Assembly: GCA_946638265.1 (NCBI GenBank)
Contig: CAMPBN010000060.1
Location: 1-6,769, forward strand
DNA length: 6,769 bases
Source of the DNA: an uncultured Bacillota bacterium
GTDB taxonomy: Bacteria > Bacillota > Clostridia > Peptostreptococcales > Anaerovoracaceae
Direction of reading: 5' to 3'
Numbering within the stretch: position 1 is the first letter of the stretch; each line of letters opens with the position of its first letter. Made by a program: the position numbers and the translations under genes. Of the stretch, positions 5,696-6,769 are shown piece by piece. Below the pieces are notes generated by a model that was given only the letters and a program-made list of their open reading frames with translations, had not been told where the DNA came from and did no database searches.

Positions 5696-6487
5696 TTATT
5701 CGTCGGAAACCGGGACGAAATTGGAGCCCGAAGCGAAGGTGATAATGTATACCGCTTTCGCACCCGCCGATTTCAGCACGGCAGAGGCTGCGTCTGCCGT
5801 ATTTCCGGTGGTATAGATATCGTCTACCAGGAGTATGGTTTTGCCGGCAATATCCGCGCTGCGTCCTGAAATCGCGAAGGCTCCCTCAAGGTTTTCAGTT
5901 CGCTCCGAGGCGCCCAGCCTGCTCATTTTTTCTGTAGCCTTCACTCTGCGCAGCAGATTTGCATAAAAAGGCAGGCCCAGCTTTGCCGCCAGCACCCTGC
6001 CAATGAGCGCAGCCTGGTTGTAGCCGCGCAGGGCCTGCCGCTTTTTGTGCAGCGGTACGGGCACTATAAGATCAAAGGGAATGCAGCCCCCCTCGTCCTC
6101 CGCGAGCGCCGGCAGCAGCCTGTCGTACATGATCTCACCGAGCGTATCTGCGATATAGCCGTCGCCGGCATATTTCAGCTTCATCAGCGGCTTTTTTTCG
6201 AGCTCGCCATAGGAGACGCAGCTGTAGCCGCCGTCAAAGAAATGCCGGCGCGAGCGGCAGTCGTGGCAGATTCCGGCTGCATTCCCACCGAAAAGTGCCA
6301 TTCGCTCCTTTTCCTTGCCCAGGGCTTTTCCGCACTTTTTGCAGGCTGCGCCCTTTATCCACCTGAATTTTTTCATGCAGCTGTCGCAAAGCCTGTATGT
6401 GCGGCTTTCGTCGATTATGGCTCCGCAGGCTATGCAATATATATCCTGCGGAAAAATGTATTTTTCCAAAATTTTTACCGGCTTCAT
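5696..6487 (-). CDS. comF: ComF family protein (phosphoribosyltransferase fold)
   Basis: ComF proteins are needed for natural transformation in several bacteria, acting in the cytoplasm on incoming single-stranded DNA; relatives occur in non-competent species. Seen (263 residues from this start): an N-terminal zinc-ribbon region with four CxxC pairs (18/21, 34/37, 49/52, 74/77), the conserved PVPLHKKRQALRGYNQ block (143-158), and the phosphoribosyltransferase loop LVDDIYTTG (220-228). Length is near the family norm of 220-250. Start: the ATG at 6487 (MKPVKILEKYIF) matches the usual ComF opening but has only a weak GGAA upstream. A TTG at 6517, 2 nt after the recD2 stop, would add ten residues, and I prefer the ATG. 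It lies 32 bp behind recD2 and is probably in its operon. No clear terminator follows; the hairpin at 5621-5647 lacks a U-tract. Confidence 0.93.
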   Translation of the reverse strand: MKPVKILEKYIFPQDIYCIACGAIIDESRTYRLCDSCMKKFRWIKGAACKKCGKALGKEKERMALFGGNAAGICHDCRSRRHFFDGGYSCVSYGELEKKPLMKLKYAGDGYIADTLGEIMYDRLLPALAEDEGGCIPFDLIVPVPLHKKRQALRGYNQAALIGRVLAAKLGLPFYANLLRRVKATEKMSRLGASERTENLEGAFAISGRSADIAGKTILLVDDIYTTGNTADAASAVLKSAGAKAVYIITFASGSNFVPVSDE

Positions 6488-6519
6488 GATTTTTTCCGCG
6501 AAGTCCGGATCTGTCAAAC

Positions 6520-6769
6520 CTATTCAAAATCCCTAAGCATTGCCAACCTCACACCAAGTCCGCTGTTTCTGCGTGTGATGAGATTGTTATCCACCATGGC
6601 TCTCAGCTTTTCTTCTGAGCCCACCAGCACTACGGCCTGTTTACCTCGCGTAACTGCCGTATAGAGCAGATTGCGTGTAGCGAGCATCGGCGGGAACCAC
6701 GAAACAGGCATCACCACCACCGGGAATTCGCTGCCCTGGCTCTTGTGCACCGATATGCAGTAGGCAAGC
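6520..6769 (-). CDS. recD2: C-terminal end of a RecD2-like (RecD/TraA) DNA helicase, partial
   Basis: Superfamily 1B 5'-3' DNA helicase, the RecD2 type that works without RecBC in Gram-positive bacteria. Seen: the last 82 residues, open at the right edge. They begin LAYCISVHKSQGSEFP, the hallmark UvrD-like C-terminal motif (VHKSQGSEF, motif V), followed by LLYTAVTRGKQAVVLVGS (motif VI, with the conserved TAVTR arginine) and a tail ending RLAMLRDFE. Its stop at 6520-6522 is 32 bp before the ComF ATG, so the two genes are probably co-transcribed. A recD2-comF pair is common in Clostridia. Which RecD subtype it is cannot be fully settled from the C-terminus, but context favours RecD2. Confidence 0.92.
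   Translation of the reverse strand, partial: LAYCISVHKSQGSEFPVVVMPVSWFPPMLATRNLLYTAVTRGKQAVVLVGSEEKLRAMVDNNLITRRNSGLGVRLAMLRDFE

Noticed and set aside
1..6769. Insertion sequences, CRISPR arrays, tRNA genes and prophage attachment sites.
   Set aside because: I found no transposase, regular repeat-spacer pattern, tRNA-like cloverleaf or long direct repeat on either strand.

Overview
The window looks like chromosomal DNA of a low-to-moderate G+C Gram-positive anaerobe (Firmicutes, class Clostridia). This rests on strong AAGGAG-type ribosome binding sites, sigma-A type promoters with frequent TGn extended -10 elements, long-form HPF, CdaA/CdaR, a RecD2-type helicase next to ComF, and what appears to be a raiA-motif RNA ahead of hpf. 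I cannot name the species. The CDSs are ordinary in composition and I see no insertion sequence, prophage, tRNA, rRNA or CRISPR array.

Left block (1-1660, minus strand): cdaA (diadenylate cyclase) starts at 1593 behind a good promoter (TTGAAA-17-TATGAT). It overlaps cdaR (YbbR-domain regulator) by 11 bp, and cdaR runs off the left edge. Its track position is easy to miss because most of its frame has no stop inside the window.

Divergent intergenic region (1594-2274, plus strand): this is the richest non-coding part. An orphan intrinsic terminator (1941-1980) overlaps the -35 box of a promoter, which precedes a structured RNA of about 178 nt (about 1997-2174). That RNA is closed by an 11-bp terminal stem and ends in a U-tract. 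It sits just upstream of hpf and is best called a raiA-motif RNA. hpf (long-form hibernation promoting factor) follows from its own extended -10 promoter and converges on a bidirectional terminator at 2831-2862.

Right block (2901-6769, minus strand): from right to left these are the 3' end of a recD2-like helicase, comF, a DarT-like ADP-ribosyltransferase, and a large single-pass membrane protein of unknown function. recD2 and comF are probably co-transcribed. The DarT-like gene has its own strong promoter, about 110 extra C-terminal residues, and no DarG macrodomain antitoxin beside it. The membrane protein also has its own promoter.

Themes: c-di-AMP signalling (cdaA-cdaR), ribosome hibernation with an associated noncoding RNA (raiA RNA-hpf), and single-stranded DNA handling (recD2, comF, DarT-like). 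The two most interesting items are the raiA RNA/hpf control region and the orphan, extended DarT-like protein.
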